From Syntrophaceae bacterium UBA6078 (lineage in GTDB: Bacteria > Desulfobacterota > Syntrophia > Syntrophales > UBA2210): a DNA stretch of 64,000 bases. The notes under the pieces were generated by a model. It did not search any database and was not told the DNA's origin. It saw nothing but the letters and a program-made list of their open reading frames with translations. Positions 26,010 through 35,702 of this stretch are shown here, in pieces. Location of the stretch: positions 1-64,000 of the forward strand of contig DIXO01000039.1 in NCBI GenBank assembly GCA_002428735.1, written 5' to 3'. Every line of letters begins with the position of its first letter. The stretch's first letter is position 1. The translations under genes and the position numbers were made by a program.

Positions 26010-26816
26010 ATGGCGAAGATAGCTATGAATACCGGTGAGGTCTTGGAGCGAAGTCCCGTTCTGCCTTTGCTCAGGGATGTGGGTATCAGAGCGGGAGAGA
26101 TGGGCTTTGACTCATATGCCGTAGGAGGGATTGTGCGGGATCTGCTTCTGCGGCGCGCAACCCTTGATGCCGATGTGGTCATAGAGGGGGATGGCATTGC
26201 CTTCGCGTCCCGGTTTTCTGCCGAACGGAACGCAACTCTCACCAGGTACGACAGATTTATGACTGCGACCCTCGTGCTCCCGGATGGATCAAAGGTTGAC
26301 GTGGCGACGGCGCGAAAAGAGGTGTATGAACGTCCGGCCGCCCTTCCCCTGGTGAGGCCCGGATCAATCAGGGATGATCTGTTCCGGCGGGATTTCACCA
26401 TCAACACCCTCGCGGTTTGTCTGAACCCGGACCGGTTCGGTGAGATGATCGATCTCTTTCAGGGGAGAGACGATATACGGAAGGGATCGATACGGATTTT
26501 GCACGAGAAGAGTTTCATCGATGATCCCACCCGGATATTCCGGGCCGTCCGGTTCGAAAGACGCTTTGGCTTTACCATGGAAGATGCGACGGAACGGCGA
26601 GCCAGGGAGGCCGTTTCCGCTGGACTGATGCAAAAGCTCTCGGGCTACCGGATCGCTTCCGAACTGAGGCTTATATCGAAGGAGGAAGACCCGGGATCCG
26701 TGGTCAAGCGTCTCGAAGGGCTCGATGTTCTTTCCTTCCTTGCCGGGAAAGGGAAGGGCCACAAAGAGGTGAGGCAACTGCTGCGTAGACTGGAAGATGG
26801 GGAACGGGCTGTTTGA
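26010..26816 (+). CDS. Short class II tRNA nucleotidyltransferase / poly(A) polymerase family protein
   Basis: The nucleotidyltransferase head is clear: YAVGGIVRDLLLRRATLDADVVIEGDG with the DxD metal pair, RFMTATLVLPDGSKVDVATARKEVY, and RRDFTINTLAVCL. The RNA-binding neck follows (IRILHEKSFIDDPTRIFRAVRF). CCA-adding enzymes are usually 400 residues or more; this one stops at about 268, soon after the neck, so the body and tail domains are missing or minimal. ATG 26010 is chosen because the HU terminator ends at 25968; ATG 26025 is also possible. Whether it adds CCA, CC or A cannot be told from sequence. Confidence 0.82.
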   Translation: MAKIAMNTGEVLERSPVLPLLRDVGIRAGEMGFDSYAVGGIVRDLLLRRATLDADVVIEGDGIAFASRFSAERNATLTRYDRFMTATLVLPDGSKVDVATARKEVYERPAALPLVRPGSIRDDLFRRDFTINTLAVCLNPDRFGEMIDLFQGRDDIRKGSIRILHEKSFIDDPTRIFRAVRFERRFGFTMEDATERRAREAVSAGLMQKLSGYRIASELRLISKEEDPGSVVKRLEGLDVLSFLAGKGKGHKEVRQLLRRLEDGERAV

Positions 26817-26940
26817 CAGGGGCCATCTTTATTTGTTATACGGTCGCCCGGATAATCAGATATGGGGAAGGTCCTGAAGACGGGGTCTTCCCGTGTCTCC
26901 GCGCTGGGGTGAAGTATCCGACTGTATCCGAGGAACTGCT

Positions 26941-27930
26941 GTGGAAAAGAAGAGAATCTTAAGCGGTATGCGCCCGACAGGGAAGCTGCATCTGGGCAAT
27001 CTTCACGGGGCGCTTTCGAACTGGGTCGATATCCAGAATTCGGACATCTATGACTGTTTTTACTTTGTCGCCGACTGGCATGCCCTGACGAGCGACTACA
27101 AGGACACCGGCCTCATCAAAGAGTATTCTCTGGATATGGTCGTCGACTGGCTGAGCGTGGGGCTGGACCCGGCTAGAAGCACCCTCTTCATACAGTCGGA
27201 GGTGAAGGAACACGCCGAACTCTTTCTCATTCTCTCCATGATTACGCCCCTCTCCTGGCTTGAGCGAAATCCCACTTACAAGGAGATGCAGGAAGAGCTT
27301 TCCAACAAAGATATCGGGACCTTCGGTTTTCTCGGATATCCCGTGCTGCAGGCGGCGGACATCATCATGTACAAGGCCTACGGGGTTCCCGTGGGTGTGG
27401 ATCAGCTTCCCCATGTGGAGCTTACGCGGGAGATCGCCCGAAGGTTCAATTTTCTCTACCGGGACATATTCCCTATTCCGGAGCCTCTCCTGGCGGAGGT
27501 GCCGAAACTCCAGGGGCTTGACGGGCGCAAGATGAGCAAATCATACGAAAATGCCATCTATCTCAGAGACCGGGGGGATGTGCTGCGGCAGAAGATTGCC
27601 GCCATGTTCACCGACCCCCAGCGGATGAGGCGGAAGGATCCCGGACGGCCCGACGTATGCAACGCCTTTCCCTTTCATGCAATATATTCCCCTCCCGAAG
27701 AGACGGTCTCCATAGCGGAGGCCTGTAAAACGGCGGGTATCGGCTGCGTGGAGTGCAAGAAGCGCCTCGCCCGGCGGATCGAGGAGGGCATGGCTCCCGT
27801 TCACGAACGGCAGGATTATTATCTGAGCCACCTGGAGGATGTGAAGGGCATCATCGCCGACGGCGTTCAGCGAGCCACGAAGATAGCGCGTCTGACCATG
27901 GAACAGGTACGGGAAGCCGTAAAGATATGA
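26941..27930 (+). CDS. trpS: Tryptophanyl-tRNA synthetase
   Basis: This class I synthetase charges tRNA-Trp. It has the HIGH-like motif TGKLHLGNLHGAL near the N-terminus, DWHAL, the WLERNPTYKEM region, GVDQLPHVELTREIARRFN and the KMSKS loop (GRKMSKSYENAI). I use GTG 26941 (VEKKRILSGMRPTG), eight bases after GAGG, because homology begins there; an upstream GTG at 26893 would add 16 unlikely residues. The 329 residues are normal. The stop overlaps the scpA start (ATGA), so it is coupled to the scpAB genes. Confidence 0.95.
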   Translation: MEKKRILSGMRPTGKLHLGNLHGALSNWVDIQNSDIYDCFYFVADWHALTSDYKDTGLIKEYSLDMVVDWLSVGLDPARSTLFIQSEVKEHAELFLILSMITPLSWLERNPTYKEMQEELSNKDIGTFGFLGYPVLQAADIIMYKAYGVPVGVDQLPHVELTREIARRFNFLYRDIFPIPEPLLAEVPKLQGLDGRKMSKSYENAIYLRDRGDVLRQKIAAMFTDPQRMRRKDPGRPDVCNAFPFHAIYSPPEETVSIAEACKTAGIGCVECKKRLARRIEEGMAPVHERQDYYLSHLEDVKGIIADGVQRATKIARLTMEQVREAVKI

Positions 27931-28643
27931 CAGACAGCACGTATGAGATCAAGCTGGATGTGTTCGAAGGTCCTCTCGATCTCCTTCTCTATCTGATCAG
28001 AAAGAACGAAGTCGATATATACGACATCCCCATTGCCCTCATAACCCGCCAGTACATGGAATATATCGACGCCATGAAGTCGCTCAACCTCGACCTGGCC
28101 GGCGAATATCTGGTCCTTGCCGCCACCCTTACCCATATCAAATCGAGGATGCTTCTCCCCCCCAGCGAAGAAGAGGAGGAGGAAGAGGAAGACCCCCGCC
28201 AGGAACTGGTCCGGCAGCTCCTTGAATACGAGGCTTTCAAGGAAGCGGCGCTGGGCCTGGACCGGATGAAGATTCTCGGGCGGGATGTGTTCAGCAGGGA
28301 CCACATCTTCGATGACAGTGGAGAAGAAGGCGAGACCCTGCGAGAGATCGGGATTTTCGAGCTTGTTGAGGCGTTCCGGAGAGTAACCCTTGGCGCGGAT
28401 CAGCATGATATCATGGAGATAGATGTTGAAAAGATATCACTTTCCGAACGAATCAATGATATAGTGGATGAACTGGAAAAGAGGGGAGAACTGACCTTCA
28501 GCGATCTTTTGGGTGAGACGGGCAGCCGCAAAAGGCTGATATATACCTTTCTGGCCATTCTGGAATTGATGAAGCTGAGAATCATCAGGGCGTATCAGGC
28601 TGTTCCCTACGGGGTTATCAGGATACGCCTTGCGGAGGAATAG
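27927..28643 (+). CDS. scpA: Segregation and condensation protein A
   Basis: This is the kleisin subunit that joins SMC and ScpB in chromosome condensation. Its 238 residues start at ATG 27927, overlapping the trpS stop. The N-terminal domain reads FEGPLDLLLYLIRKNEVDIYDI followed by YLVLAATLTHIKSRMLLP; a run of eight glutamates precedes DPRQELVRQLLEYEAFKEAA; the C-terminal winged helix has TFLAILELMKL. scpB follows with no gap. Confidence 0.95.
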   Translation: MTDSTYEIKLDVFEGPLDLLLYLIRKNEVDIYDIPIALITRQYMEYIDAMKSLNLDLAGEYLVLAATLTHIKSRMLLPPSEEEEEEEEDPRQELVRQLLEYEAFKEAALGLDRMKILGRDVFSRDHIFDDSGEEGETLREIGIFELVEAFRRVTLGADQHDIMEIDVEKISLSERINDIVDELEKRGELTFSDLLGETGSRKRLIYTFLAILELMKLRIIRAYQAVPYGVIRIRLAEE

Positions 28644-29165
28644 ATGGATAACCTGAAGGCCGTTATCGAAGCCCTTGTCTTTGTCTCCGACACGCCGGTG
28701 ACCCTGGCCGTCATGGAGAAAATTCTGGAGGGGGTTTCCCGGAAAGAAATCTCTTCCACCCTTGATGAACTCATGGGGGAATACGAACGACGCCCGGGGG
28801 GCGTATTTCTGAAGGAGATTGCCGGAGGGTACCAGTTCAGGACCGGTGAGGCTCTGGCGCCGTGGATACTGAAACTGAAGGGGCAGAAACCGATGGACCT
28901 GACTCCGGCCGCCATGGAGACCCTTGCGGTAGTTGCCTATCGGCAGCCCGTCATGAAGTCGGAGATAGAAAAGGTGCGCGGCGTCGACGTGAGCGGCATC
29001 CTGAGGGGGCTCATGGAAAAGAAGCTGGTGCGGATCATGGGGAGGAAAAATGTGCCCGGAAGGCCCATCATTTACGGCACAACCGGGAGATTCCTCGAAG
29101 TGTTCGGCCTGAAGGCCCTTTCGGACCTGCCCACGCTCAGAGAGTTCAAAGAACTGGAAGAATGA
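28644..29165 (+). CDS. scpB: Segregation and condensation protein B
   Basis: This 173-residue partner of ScpA has two winged-helix domains. It begins with LKAVIEALVFVSDTPVTL and contains GGVFLKEIAGGYQFRT, LTPAAMETLAVVAYRQPVMKSEIEKVRGVDVSG and VPGRPIIYGTT, all family hallmarks. It starts directly after the scpA stop and is followed six bases later by the pseudouridine synthase gene, a common bacterial order. Confidence 0.95.
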   Translation: MDNLKAVIEALVFVSDTPVTLAVMEKILEGVSRKEISSTLDELMGEYERRPGGVFLKEIAGGYQFRTGEALAPWILKLKGQKPMDLTPAAMETLAVVAYRQPVMKSEIEKVRGVDVSGILRGLMEKKLVRIMGRKNVPGRPIIYGTTGRFLEVFGLKALSDLPTLREFKELEE

Positions 29166-29171
29166 TCTCCC

Positions 29172-29912
29172 ATGGAAGAACGCCTGCAGAAGATACTGGC
29201 CAGATGCGGCGTGGCATCCCGGCGCGCCGTTGAGCAAATGATGCGCGATGGCCGGGTCAGCGTGAACGGCAGAACGGTAACACAGCCGGGCGTAAAGGCG
29301 GACAGTGCGCGCGACGAGATACGCGTCGACGGGAGCCTCATATCATCTGCCGCGGTGAGCCGGGTATACCTGATGCTGAACAAACCGCCCGGATATGTCG
29401 TTACCCTGAAGGACACCCATGACCGGCCGATTGTTACCGATCTCCTCCATGGCGTGTCGGAACGGGTATTCCCGGTGGGGCGCCTCGATTACGATTCAGA
29501 GGGCTTGCTCCTCATGACGAATGATGGCGATTTTTCATACCGGATACAGCATCCCGCATTCACGATTCCCAAGACCTATATGGTGAAGGTCAAGGGGACC
29601 CTGACACGGAGCGATCTCGATGCCATGCGGACGGGGGTCTTGCTGGATGACGGCCCGTTCAAGCCTGTCTGGGCGGCTGTGGAAAAGAGTAACCCGAAGA
29701 GCTGCTGGGTGGAGATGACCATTCTCGAGGGGAGGAACAGGATCATCCGGCGATTCTTCGATTCCATACACCGCCCCGTGGTGAGATTGATACGGACAGC
29801 TGTGGCCGGTCTTACTCTCGGCAATCTTAAGAGCGGAGAATACCGATTTCTGCAGAAAAAAGAGGTGGAAACCCTGACAGATTTTCCGGATATGCCCGAC
29901 AAAAAAAGATGA
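29172..29912 (+). CDS. rluB: Ribosomal large subunit pseudouridine synthase B family
   Basis: It isomerises uridine to pseudouridine in 23S rRNA, in E. coli at position 2605. The 246 residues consist of an S4 RNA-binding domain (LQKILARCGVASRRAVEQMM) and an RsuA-type catalytic domain with the active-site Asp in GRLDYDSEGLLLMTNDG, plus LNKPPGYVVT and EGRNRIIRRFF. Placement after scpAB supports RluB over other RsuA-family members. Confidence 0.92.
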   Translation: MEERLQKILARCGVASRRAVEQMMRDGRVSVNGRTVTQPGVKADSARDEIRVDGSLISSAAVSRVYLMLNKPPGYVVTLKDTHDRPIVTDLLHGVSERVFPVGRLDYDSEGLLLMTNDGDFSYRIQHPAFTIPKTYMVKVKGTLTRSDLDAMRTGVLLDDGPFKPVWAAVEKSNPKSCWVEMTILEGRNRIIRRFFDSIHRPVVRLIRTAVAGLTLGNLKSGEYRFLQKKEVETLTDFPDMPDKKR

Positions 29913-29937
29913 ATCTGAAAAAATAATGAAAATTATC

Positions 29938-29965
29938 TTGACTTTAATGCCAAAATACATAATAT
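29938..29965 (+). promoter_or_regulatory. Sigma-70-type promoter of the IHF-like gene
   Basis: TTGACT (29938-29943) and TAATAT (29960-29965) are separated by 16 bases in AT-rich surroundings, 69 bases before ATG 30035. Confidence 0.7.
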
Positions 29966-30034
29966 CGGGGCTAAATCATCTTCCACAATGCGTGCAGGGG
30001 TTGCAAGTCTATTTTGAAGATACGAGGGGGTCAC

Positions 30035-30316
30035 ATGAATAAGTCAGAATTGATAGATGCCTTGAGCAAGAAAGAGGATTTGACGGAGAAACAGGCCGCG
30101 GATATCGTAGGGTTGATGTTCAAGAGCTTCAGCAATCAGCTTAAGAGTGGGGGCAGGATAGAGATCAGAGGATTCGGGAGTTTTGTGGTGCGTGACTATG
30201 ACGCGTACACGGGAAGAAATCCCAAGACAGGCGGAACGATACAGGTGGCCCCCAAAAGACTTCCCTTCTTCAAGGTGGGTAAGGAACTCAAGGAACGGGT
30301 CAATGCGGGGAGATAG
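30035..30316 (+). CDS. Integration host factor / HU-family protein (beta-like)
   Basis: This 93-residue DNA-bending protein is more like IHF beta than HU: MNKSELIDALS, GGRIEIRGFGSFVVR, YTGRNPKTGG and FFKVGKELKERVN are typical of IhfB. The start at ATG 30035 has GAGGGGG upstream, while an ATG seven codons earlier lacks a site. It stands alone between a good promoter and a good terminator. It is the second HU-superfamily gene in 5 kb, and the two are clearly different types. Confidence 0.92.
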   Translation: MNKSELIDALSKKEDLTEKQAADIVGLMFKSFSNQLKSGGRIEIRGFGSFVVRDYDAYTGRNPKTGGTIQVAPKRLPFFKVGKELKERVNAGR

Positions 30317-30385
30317 ATAAGCCCGGTATCTCGTATCTTTTACAGGCGGATCCGGGAAACCGGCCGGCACATGTTGTTTCAGCCA

Positions 30386-30412
30386 AGAGGGGAGCTCATC
30401 TCCCCTCTTTTT
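30386..30412 (+). terminator. Rho-independent terminator of the IHF-like gene
   Basis: AGAGGGGAG (30386-30394) pairs with CTCCCCTCT (30400-30408) over CTCAT, followed by a T run, 70 bases after the stop. Confidence 0.88.
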
Positions 30413-30517
30413 GATTTTTGAGGCCCGGGATCTTGTTGTGCCGGAGTGCGGCGGGCCCGTATCCCCCTTGTCTTCTCATTCAGTTCCAACCGTTCCGTGC
30501 CGACACAGGTGTATCGT

Positions 30518-31855
30518 ATGTCCCCAGAAACCTTCTATATCCATACCTTCGGCTGCCAGATGAATGTCCATGATTCGGAGCAGATGGCGCAGCTTCTTGG
30601 GGAAGCGGGGTATGTCAGAACCGGCGAAGCCAGCAGGGCGGACATCATTATCATAAACACCTGCAGCGTGAGAGAGAAGGCTGCCCAGAAGGCATACAGC
30701 GAACTGGGGAGGTTAAGGAAATATAAACAGCACCATCCGGGCGTCATCATGGGGGTGGTGGGGTGTCTTGCCCAGGAGAAAAGGGACGCATTCCTTCGAA
30801 GGGCCCCGTATCTCGATTTTGTCCTGGGCACGCACAATATCCATCGCATCGCCGGAGTTATAGGGAAGATCGCAAGCGGCGGATCACCGGTTGTGGACAC
30901 CTCCTTTCATCGATCGGTGCGGTCCCTGGGCATACGAACCCTCCCCGCTCCCGGATCCGTAAGCGCCTTCGTCACGATCATGCAGGGGTGCAACAATTTC
31001 TGTTCCTACTGTATCGTGCCGTACGTGAGGGGGAGGGAAGAAAGCAGGCAAAGCGCGGATATCGTGGATGAGATCGGATTTCTTGCCCGTCATGGCGTGA
31101 GGGAGGTGACGCTCCTGGGCCAGAACGTCAACTCATACGGGAGGGGACCGTCCGAAGATGTCGATTTTCCAACACTGCTGCGAATGATTAACGAAATAGA
31201 CGGAATAGACAGGATCCGTTTTACCACTTCTCATCCGAAAGACCTTTCGGCGGATCTTGCAGCCGCTTTTGCCGATCTTGGTAAACTGTGCGAACACATC
31301 CACCTGCCCGTGCAGTCAGGATCCGATGATGTGCTGAGAAGGATGAAACGGGGGTATACCGCCGGTGAGTACCTTGAAAAGATTGTTCTGTTGCGGGCCG
31401 CCCGTCCGGACATACATATCACCTCAGATATCATCGTCGGCTTTCCGGGGGAAAAGGATCGTGATTTCCAGAAAACTATTGACCTTATGGGAAAAGTGCG
31501 GTTTGATAACATTTTTTCCTTCAGATATTGCGATCGGCATGGAACGGCGTCGGAGGGGTACGACGGAAAGGTCGCGGAAGGGATCAAGCAGGAGAGATTG
31601 ACCCTGCTCCAGTCGCTGCAGGAGAGGCACAGCCTGGAGAAGAACACAGATCTCGAGAAACGGGTCGAGGATGTGCTCGTCGAGGGTGTGAGCAGAAACA
31701 GCACAGCCGATCTCACGGGCAGGACCAGAGGAAACAAAATCGTTAATTTTGCCGGAGACGCTGATCTGATCGGGAAAACCGTTCCGGTCAGGATTACCGG
31801 TGCGCATATACACTCTCTGCGAGGAGAGATGCTCCAAGGGGGGACAAGATGCTGA
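30518..31855 (+). CDS. miaB: tRNA-2-methylthio-N6-dimethylallyladenosine synthase
   Basis: This radical-SAM methylthiotransferase modifies A37 of tRNAs reading UNN codons. It carries the UPF0004 domain cysteines (TFGCQMN, NTCSVREKA, GCLAQ) for one cluster, the radical SAM motif CNNFCSYC for the second, and a C-terminal TRAM domain (GRTRGNKIVNF, GKTVPVRITGA). The start is ATG 30518 (MSPETFYIHTFG), giving 445 residues; the open frame extends upstream without homology. It overlaps the next gene by seven bases. Confidence 0.95.
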   Translation: MSPETFYIHTFGCQMNVHDSEQMAQLLGEAGYVRTGEASRADIIIINTCSVREKAAQKAYSELGRLRKYKQHHPGVIMGVVGCLAQEKRDAFLRRAPYLDFVLGTHNIHRIAGVIGKIASGGSPVVDTSFHRSVRSLGIRTLPAPGSVSAFVTIMQGCNNFCSYCIVPYVRGREESRQSADIVDEIGFLARHGVREVTLLGQNVNSYGRGPSEDVDFPTLLRMINEIDGIDRIRFTTSHPKDLSADLAAAFADLGKLCEHIHLPVQSGSDDVLRRMKRGYTAGEYLEKIVLLRAARPDIHITSDIIVGFPGEKDRDFQKTIDLMGKVRFDNIFSFRYCDRHGTASEGYDGKVAEGIKQERLTLLQSLQERHSLEKNTDLEKRVEDVLVEGVSRNSTADLTGRTRGNKIVNFAGDADLIGKTVPVRITGAHIHSLRGEMLQGGTRC

Positions 31856-32349
31856 TAGAGGTAAAGGTATTCGGGCTGGCCATGGATCCCGTGACCAGTA
31901 CTCCCATCGTGATACTCAAGGATCTGGAGGGGAAGAGAGCCATTCCCATATGGATCGGTCTCTTCGAGGCGAGCGCCATTGCCACGCAGATGGAGGGGGT
32001 GAACCTTGCCAGGCCGATGACCCATGATCTCATGAACGAGATATTAAAGACTCTGGAGGTGAAGGTACTCAAGATTGTTATCAATGACCTGAAGAATAAC
32101 ACCTTTTTTGCGTCTCTCTATGTTATGAAGGGTGATGTCCCTATTACGATCGATTCGCGCCCGAGCGATGCCATCGCCCTTGCCCTGAGGGCCGACGCCC
32201 CCATTTTCATAGATGAAAAGGTCATCGAAAAATCAACGAGTATCGACTTCGGCAAAAAAACGACGGACCTGAATAAATACACGAAGGAGCAGCTCAAGGA
32301 ATTCCTGGAAAATCTCTCTTCAGAAGATTTTGGAAAGTATAAGATGTAG
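31849..32349 (+). CDS. Bifunctional nuclease (BFN/DUF151) family protein
   Basis: This 166-residue protein has the DUF151 core: VKVFGLAMDPVTSTPIVILKD, RAIPIWIGLFEASAIA, RPMTHDLMNEIL and the strongly conserved IDSRPSDAIALALRADAPIF. Plant and bacterial members have been described as nucleases acting on DNA and RNA, but the role in this lineage is not established. Its start overlaps miaB by seven bases, a common pairing in deltaproteobacteria. The tail after residue 130 is charged. Confidence 0.88.
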   Translation: MLIEVKVFGLAMDPVTSTPIVILKDLEGKRAIPIWIGLFEASAIATQMEGVNLARPMTHDLMNEILKTLEVKVLKIVINDLKNNTFFASLYVMKGDVPITIDSRPSDAIALALRADAPIFIDEKVIEKSTSIDFGKKTTDLNKYTKEQLKEFLENLSSEDFGKYKM

Positions 32350-32452
32350 AAAAACCCTGGAGCCTAGCGACGGGAACGCCCGTTTTGTTCGGATTGCCCG
32401 TACAGAGCTCCGGGCCATGGGGCCCTGCTTTTGAAGGCCTGAGAGGGTTGCT

Positions 32453-32692
32453 GTGAAAGAGGAAACGAGGCGCCTGTACCTCAAGACGGGTGATCAGGTA
32501 TTCCATTCTGGGTTTCCCGAGTGGGGCTCCGGTGTTGTTATGGAGGAGCGAAATTCTGGGGTGCCGGGCGGAATGTCCTATGTGAGGATAGCCTTCAGTG
32601 ACGGAAGGACGCGGGTCTTTGATAACAACTTCGCCCATTCCTGTTGCTGTTATTACGCCGGTATCAGGATATATGCCGGAGAGCGGGGCTGA
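32453..32692 (+). CDS. DUF3553 domain-containing protein
   Basis: This is a small 79-residue protein starting at GTG 32453, with GAGAGGG before it. The pattern HSGFPEWGSGVVMEE, then GGMSYVRIAFSDGRTRVFDNNF and a Cys-rich SCCCYYAGI tail matches the DUF3553 group. The three consecutive cysteines suggest metal binding or disulfide chemistry, but no function is known to me. It lies between the nuclease-family gene and xerC; a weak ACGGG-AACG-CCCGT hairpin lies upstream at 32370-32383. Confidence 0.75.
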   Translation: MKEETRRLYLKTGDQVFHSGFPEWGSGVVMEERNSGVPGGMSYVRIAFSDGRTRVFDNNFAHSCCCYYAGIRIYAGERG

Positions 32693-32714
32693 TGTGGCAG
32701 CGAAGAGCATTGGC

Positions 32715-33623
32715 ATGACGGGTGCCATCAAGGAGTTCGGCATCTACCTGGAAGTTGAAAGAAATCTGTCATACCATACAAGGAGAAGTTATCTGGCCGA
32801 TCTGGGCCAGTTCAGAGTGTTTCTTCTTGCACAGGGAGTTGACAGTCCCTGTGATGTCGACCAGGGAGCGATCCGGAGCTTTCTCGCTTCTCTCTATCGG
32901 GGAAAATCGAAAAAGGCGACCATCTCGCGAAAGGTGGCAAGCCTCAGGGCCTTTTTTACCTTTCTTCTTCGGAAGGGAGTGGTCAGATATAATCCCGCTC
33001 AGATGGTTCAGGCCCCGAAGGGGGACAAATATCTTCCTTCCTTCCTGAACATCGACGAGATGTTTTCTCTCCTGAAGGTGGAGTTTGAGTCGGGTGAATA
33101 CGGGCTCAGGGACCGGGCCATCATCGAATTTCTCTATTCCACCGGGGTACGGGTGAGCGAACTGACCGGTCTGAATGTGGAGGATGTCGATTTCTCCCAC
33201 GCCCTGGCGAAGGTCAGGGGGAAGGGGAAAAAAGAACGGATAATCCCTGTCGGCATCCCCGCAGTGTCCGCCTTGAAGGAGTATCTGCACGCCAGGCCGA
33301 GAGGGACGGGGGCGGATACGTCGGAAATACATGGCCCCTCGGCCCTCTTTCTCAACAAGGCGGGATCGCGGTTGACCCCGAGGAGTATCAGGAGGATTAT
33401 AGACAAGTACATGGCCCGTGGCGGGATAGGCAAGAAGATCAGCCCCCACGCCCTCAGGCATACCTTTGCGACACACCTCATGGACGCGGGAGCGGATCTG
33501 AGGGCCATACAGGAACTCTTGGGGCACGAGAGCCTGTCGACCACCCAGAAGTACACATCCGTCAGCGTGGCTCGTCTGATGGAGGTATATGATAAAAGCC
33601 ATCCACGGGCGCGAGGAGAATAG
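32715..33623 (+). CDS. xerC: Tyrosine recombinase XerC
   Basis: With XerD it resolves chromosome dimers at dif. It has the N-terminal SAM-like DNA-binding domain ([21 protein letters not shown]) and a catalytic domain with Arg in [12 protein letters not shown], Lys in [22 protein letters not shown], the [14 protein letters not shown] helix and the Tyr nucleophile. ATG 32715 gives 302 residues and fits the family start; GTG 32694, just after the previous stop, would add seven. It is followed six bases later by hslV, the usual xerC-hslV-hslU order. Confidence 0.93.
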   Translation: MTGAIKEFGIYLEVERNLSYHTRRSYLADLGQFRVFLLAQGVDSPCDVDQGAIRSFLASLYRGKSKKATISRKVASLRAFFTFLLRKGVVRYNPAQMVQAPKGDKYLPSFLNIDEMFSLLKVEFESGEYGLRDRAIIEFLYSTGVRVSELTGLNVEDVDFSHALAKVRGKGKKERIIPVGIPAVSALKEYLHARPRGTGADTSEIHGPSALFLNKAGSRLTPRSIRRIIDKYMARGGIGKKISPHALRHTFATHLMDAGADLRAIQELLGHESLSTTQKYTSVSVARLMEVYDKSHPRARGE

Positions 33624-33628
33624 ATGTC

Positions 33629-34234
33629 ATGGAGAAGATGCATGGGACGACCATCGTAGCGGTCAGACACAAGGGGAAGGTTGCCGTCGCCGGTGATGGC
33701 CAGGTGACCCTGGATACGATTGCGCTGAAGCACGGCGCGCGGAAGGTTCGAAGATTGTATCACGACAAAGTGATTGTGGGATTCGCCGGAGCCACGGCGG
33801 ACGCCTTCACCCTTTTCGACCGGTTTGATCAGAAACTCGAACAGTACAACGGCAACCTTCTGCGGGCGGCGGTGGAACTGACCAAGGACTGGCGAACGGA
33901 TCGGGTGTTAAGGCATCTCGAAGCCCTCATGATAGCCGTGAGCGACGTGGATTTCCTCATCATATCGGGGAACGGAGACGTGATAGAATCGGACGATGAG
34001 GTCATGGCCATCGGCTCCGGCGGCCCGTACGCCCTCGCGGCGGCGCGGGCCCTCATCGGACATTCGAAACTGAACGCGCGGGGGATTGCCGAAGAGGCCA
34101 TGCGCATCGCCGCCGATATCTGTATATTCACGAACAACCGGGTGCTGGTCGAAGAACTCGATGTCGACGAAGCGGCCCTTGACCGGAAGAAAGAAGAAAA
34201 AGGTCCCCAAAAGAGCAGGAAAGCAAAGGATTAG
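33629..34234 (+). CDS. hslV: ATP-dependent protease subunit HslV (ClpQ)
   Basis: This is the proteolytic subunit of the HslUV two-ring protease. Its 201 residues begin [27 protein letters not shown]; the nucleophile is the first Thr of the TT pair after processing. [14 protein letters not shown] and the magnesium-site region near [10 protein letters not shown] are conserved. GAGGAG precedes ATG 33629; ATG 33638 is an alternative. A lysine-rich tail of about 20 residues extends past the usual end. hslU starts 10 bases after the stop. Confidence 0.95.
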   Translation: MEKMHGTTIVAVRHKGKVAVAGDGQVTLDTIALKHGARKVRRLYHDKVIVGFAGATADAFTLFDRFDQKLEQYNGNLLRAAVELTKDWRTDRVLRHLEALMIAVSDVDFLIISGNGDVIESDDEVMAIGSGGPYALAAARALIGHSKLNARGIAEEAMRIAADICIFTNNRVLVEELDVDEAALDRKKEEKGPQKSRKAKD

Positions 34235-34244
34235 GAAAGATCGT

Positions 34245-35645
34245 ATGTCATCGACGAATTTAACACCGCGAGAGACGGTTTCTCAGTTGGATAAGTATAT
34301 CATCGGCCAGCATGATGCCAAGCGGGCGGTTGCCGTGGCCCTTCGGAACAGGTGGCGGCGCCAGAATGTTCCGGAGGAGCTGCGGGAGGAGATAGCCCCC
34401 AAAAATATCATCATGATCGGTCCCACGGGGGTGGGAAAGACGGAGATCGCGCGCAGACTTGCCAAGCTTGACAATTCCCCCTTTCTGAAGGTGGAGGCCT
34501 CAAAATTCACCGAGGTGGGGTATGTGGGCAGGGATGTGGAATCCATGATCAGGGATCTCGTCGAACTCGCCATAAACATGGTCAAATCGGAGGAACAGGA
34601 GAGTGTGAGGGCCAGGGCTACCGAGATCGCCGAGGAGCGGATCCTCGATATCCTGCTCCCTCTCAAGCGCAGGGAAGGGGATACGGTTCAGCCTCCCGAG
34701 GGCGATCTTCTCCTCATGCCCGCGGACGGAACGACGGTTCAGGAAGATGGAAAACGCAATGAAACGCGGGAGAAACTCCGCCGGCTCTTCCGTGCGGGGA
34801 AACTGGACGAACGGATCGTGGAGGTTGAAGTGACCGATAGCCCCTCCGGTCCCATGATAGAGATATTTTCCACGTCCGGTGTGGAGGATATGGGGATGAA
34901 CATCAAGGAGATGTTCGGCAATATCTTTCCCCAGAAGAAGAAAAAGAGAAACGTCAGGGTTGCCGATGCGGTCACCATGCTGGCCGATGAAGAGGCCCAG
35001 AGGCTGGTGGACATGGACAAGGTAACCAGAACCGCGCTGGAAAAGGTTGAACAATCGGGGATCGTCTTTCTCGACGAGATAGACAAGATCGTGGGAGGCG
35101 ACCCGTCCCACGGACCGGATGTCTCCCGTGAAGGCGTCCAGCGAGACCTCCTCCCCATTGTGGAGGGATCAACGGTGAATACCAAATACGGCATGGTCAA
35201 GACGGACCACATCCTCTTCATAGCCGCCGGGGCATTCAGCATGTCCAAACCGTCCGATCTGATCCCCGAACTGCAGGGGCGATTCCCCATACGGGTTGAG
35301 CTCGATCCGCTGGAAAAAGAGGATTTTATACGGATCCTGACGGAGCCCCACAATGCCCTGATTAAACAGTACACGGAGATGATGGCGACGGAGGGGATCC
35401 GACTGACGTTTCAGGAAGAATCTATTGCTCAGATTGCCGAGGTGGCCGCCCTGGTGAATGAGCGAATGGAGAATATCGGTGCCCGCAGGCTCTACACGGT
35501 CATGGAGATTCTTCTGGAGGAGATATCCTTTGAAGCCCCTGATATGGCGGTCTCGGATCGGGAGGTTGACATTGACGCCGAGTATGTAATGGAGAAACTG
35601 AATGATATTATTGAGGATGAAGACCTCAGCAGGTATGTTCTGTAA
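34245..35645 (+). CDS. hslU: ATP-dependent protease ATPase subunit HslU (ClpY)
   Basis: This AAA+ unfoldase feeds substrates to HslV. The 466 residues include the start [17 protein letters not shown], Walker [16 protein letters not shown], the [20 protein letters not shown] pore region, the inserted I domain (about 110-240) and Walker [12 protein letters not shown]. The C-terminal sensor region has [16 protein letters not shown], and the extreme C-terminus DLSRYVL docks into HslV. The start at ATG 34245 has AGGAAAGA before it. Confidence 0.96.
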   Translation: MSSTNLTPRETVSQLDKYIIGQHDAKRAVAVALRNRWRRQNVPEELREEIAPKNIIMIGPTGVGKTEIARRLAKLDNSPFLKVEASKFTEVGYVGRDVESMIRDLVELAINMVKSEEQESVRARATEIAEERILDILLPLKRREGDTVQPPEGDLLLMPADGTTVQEDGKRNETREKLRRLFRAGKLDERIVEVEVTDSPSGPMIEIFSTSGVEDMGMNIKEMFGNIFPQKKKKRNVRVADAVTMLADEEAQRLVDMDKVTRTALEKVEQSGIVFLDEIDKIVGGDPSHGPDVSREGVQRDLLPIVEGSTVNTKYGMVKTDHILFIAAGAFSMSKPSDLIPELQGRFPIRVELDPLEKEDFIRILTEPHNALIKQYTEMMATEGIRLTFQEESIAQIAEVAALVNERMENIGARRLYTVMEILLEEISFEAPDMAVSDREVDIDAEYVMEKLNDIIEDEDLSRYVL

Positions 35646-35702
35646 CGACTGAAGCGCCTGCCGGCATGCCGTGTCCCCAACAGGAAGGAGTGAAACGAAG
35701 CC

